From positions 1-7,434 of the forward strand of contig QNDO01000069.1 in NCBI GenBank assembly GCA_003644895.1: DNA of 7,434 nucleotides. Reading direction: 5' to 3'. The translations under genes were made by a program, and so were the position numbers. Positions 6,966-7,434 of this stretch are shown here, in pieces (the first letter of the stretch is position 1; every line of letters starts with the position of its first letter). A model generated the notes under the pieces. It was not told the origin of the DNA. It saw nothing but the letters and a program-made list of their open reading frames with translations, and made no database searches. The DNA comes from Candidatus Hydrothermota bacterium (GTDB lineage Bacteria > Hydrothermota > Hydrothermia > UBA1063).

Positions 6966-7349
6966 TTATATTTTTCTTTCCATCCTTTCTAGAGTACGGG
7001 TAGCAACCACATCTACCCCCGTACCCAGTATGTCCTTCACGATCACATCTCCCATCTTCACCGGTGCGTAAACCACAACCTGGGCTAAAAATTTCATGCA
7101 GCGGAATAACATCTCTTTAGGTATGGGGGCGGTGGTTTTGACCGGCAGCAGGGCAACCATTGCCCCCTCAATTCTTACAGTTGTACTCAGTACTCTTACT
7201 GGATTAGTAAATTCTTTAATGGCATATTCTCTTCCCCTCTCACATTGATATCCTTTTATATCTATAAGTTTCTGTGCATTAAAAATCCCTATCACTTTGC
7301 AACCAATAGGGCATCCTATACAGATTATTTCCTTTTCCTCAGTCATCAT
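6966..7349 (-). CDS. DUF1667 family protein with four-cysteine N-terminus
   Basis: The 127-residue product (from the ATG at 7349) matches the DUF1667 pattern throughout. It has an N-terminal CIGCPIGC (C10, C13, C17) and QCERGREYA (C36), then NPVRVLSTTVRI, PVKTTAPIPKE, and the C-terminal APVKMGDVIVKDILGTGVDVVATR. The four cysteines suggest a bound metal or iron-sulfur centre, which is inference. In other genomes the family is often encoded next to anaerobic glycerol-3-phosphate dehydrogenase-like flavoproteins; whether one lies upstream is unknown because the window ends. Start choice: ATGs at 7349 and 7346 are adjacent, with GGAAG just upstream. A TTG at 7364 would add five residues but has no ribosome site. 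The start overlaps the end of an upstream reading frame, and 12 bases separate the stop from the next gene. It appears to be in one operon with the symporter. Confidence 0.88.
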   Translation of the reverse strand: MMTEEKEIICIGCPIGCKVIGIFNAQKLIDIKGYQCERGREYAIKEFTNPVRVLSTTVRIEGAMVALLPVKTTAPIPKEMLFRCMKFLAQVVVYAPVKMGDVIVKDILGTGVDVVATRTLERMERKI

Positions 7350-7434
7350 CTTCCACGATATCAAAAATAATTTCTTTTTTCCCTTTCAATTTTTTAAAAT
7401 GATTCTCCCTCACCTTTACTTTCATCATCTCACC
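7339..7434 (-). CDS. Possible 3' end of an upstream gene (partial)
   Basis: Reading inward from the window edge, a frame is open for 31 codons and ends at TGA (7341-7339), overlapping the DUF1667 start by 11 bases in an ATGATGACTGA arrangement. The peptide is Lys-rich with an acidic end (KKLKGKKEIIFDIVEDDD). The tight overlap is what is expected between genes of one operon. The stretch is short and unrecognised, so this is tentative. It contains two Met codons near the edge and could equally be a very short ORF. Confidence 0.35.
   Translation of the reverse strand, partial: GEMMKVKVRENHFKKLKGKKEIIFDIVEDDD

Overview
The window looks like a piece of a bacterial chromosome or metagenomic contig, moderately AT-rich, densely packed, read with the standard code and largely free of intergenic DNA. 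HflK/HflC-type proteins, a sodium:solute symporter and a DUF1667 protein point to a bacterium, perhaps anaerobic and from a poorly sampled lineage. The sequence alone does not fix the phylum, and no rRNA, tRNA, CRISPR array or mobile element was seen.

Layout, plus strand: (1) positions 2-472 are the 3' end of a calcineurin-like metallophosphoesterase gene cut by the window edge. (2) A 66-base gap at 473-538 holds a plausible promoter. (3) Positions 539-4871 form a four-gene operon: a fusion of a cation diffusion facilitator (CDF) membrane domain to an HflK-like SPFH domain, then hflC, then a second stand-alone hflK, then a NagD-type HAD phosphatase. Within the operon the genes overlap or are 10-14 bases apart.

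Layout, minus strand (read from 7434 down to 4868): the 3' tail of an unidentified gene, a four-cysteine DUF1667 protein, a 68-residue two-helix membrane protein, a 521-residue sodium:solute symporter (SSS family), and a 96-residue soluble protein with an internal pseudo-repeat suggesting a double-psi beta-barrel. The gaps are 10-12 bases and most Shine-Dalgarno sites overlap or abut the upstream stop codon, so this is very likely one operon. The two operons converge and meet at a shared TTAA, where both stop codons overlap inside an AT-only inverted repeat.

How the genes may work together: HflK and HflC form a membrane cage that, in E. coli, surrounds and modulates the zinc protease FtsH. 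Here there are three SPFH proteins in the order K-C-K, and the first K carries a six-helix CDF domain with an intact HD/HD metal site but no CDF C-terminal domain. The predicted topology (six helices returning to the cytoplasm, a seventh leading out to the SPFH domain) suits a working fusion and raises the idea of divalent-metal transport tied to the HflKC cage. That functional link is inference. The minus-strand operon looks like uptake of an organic solute with Na+, with the 68-residue protein as a possible accessory subunit and a redox-type DUF1667 protein upstream.
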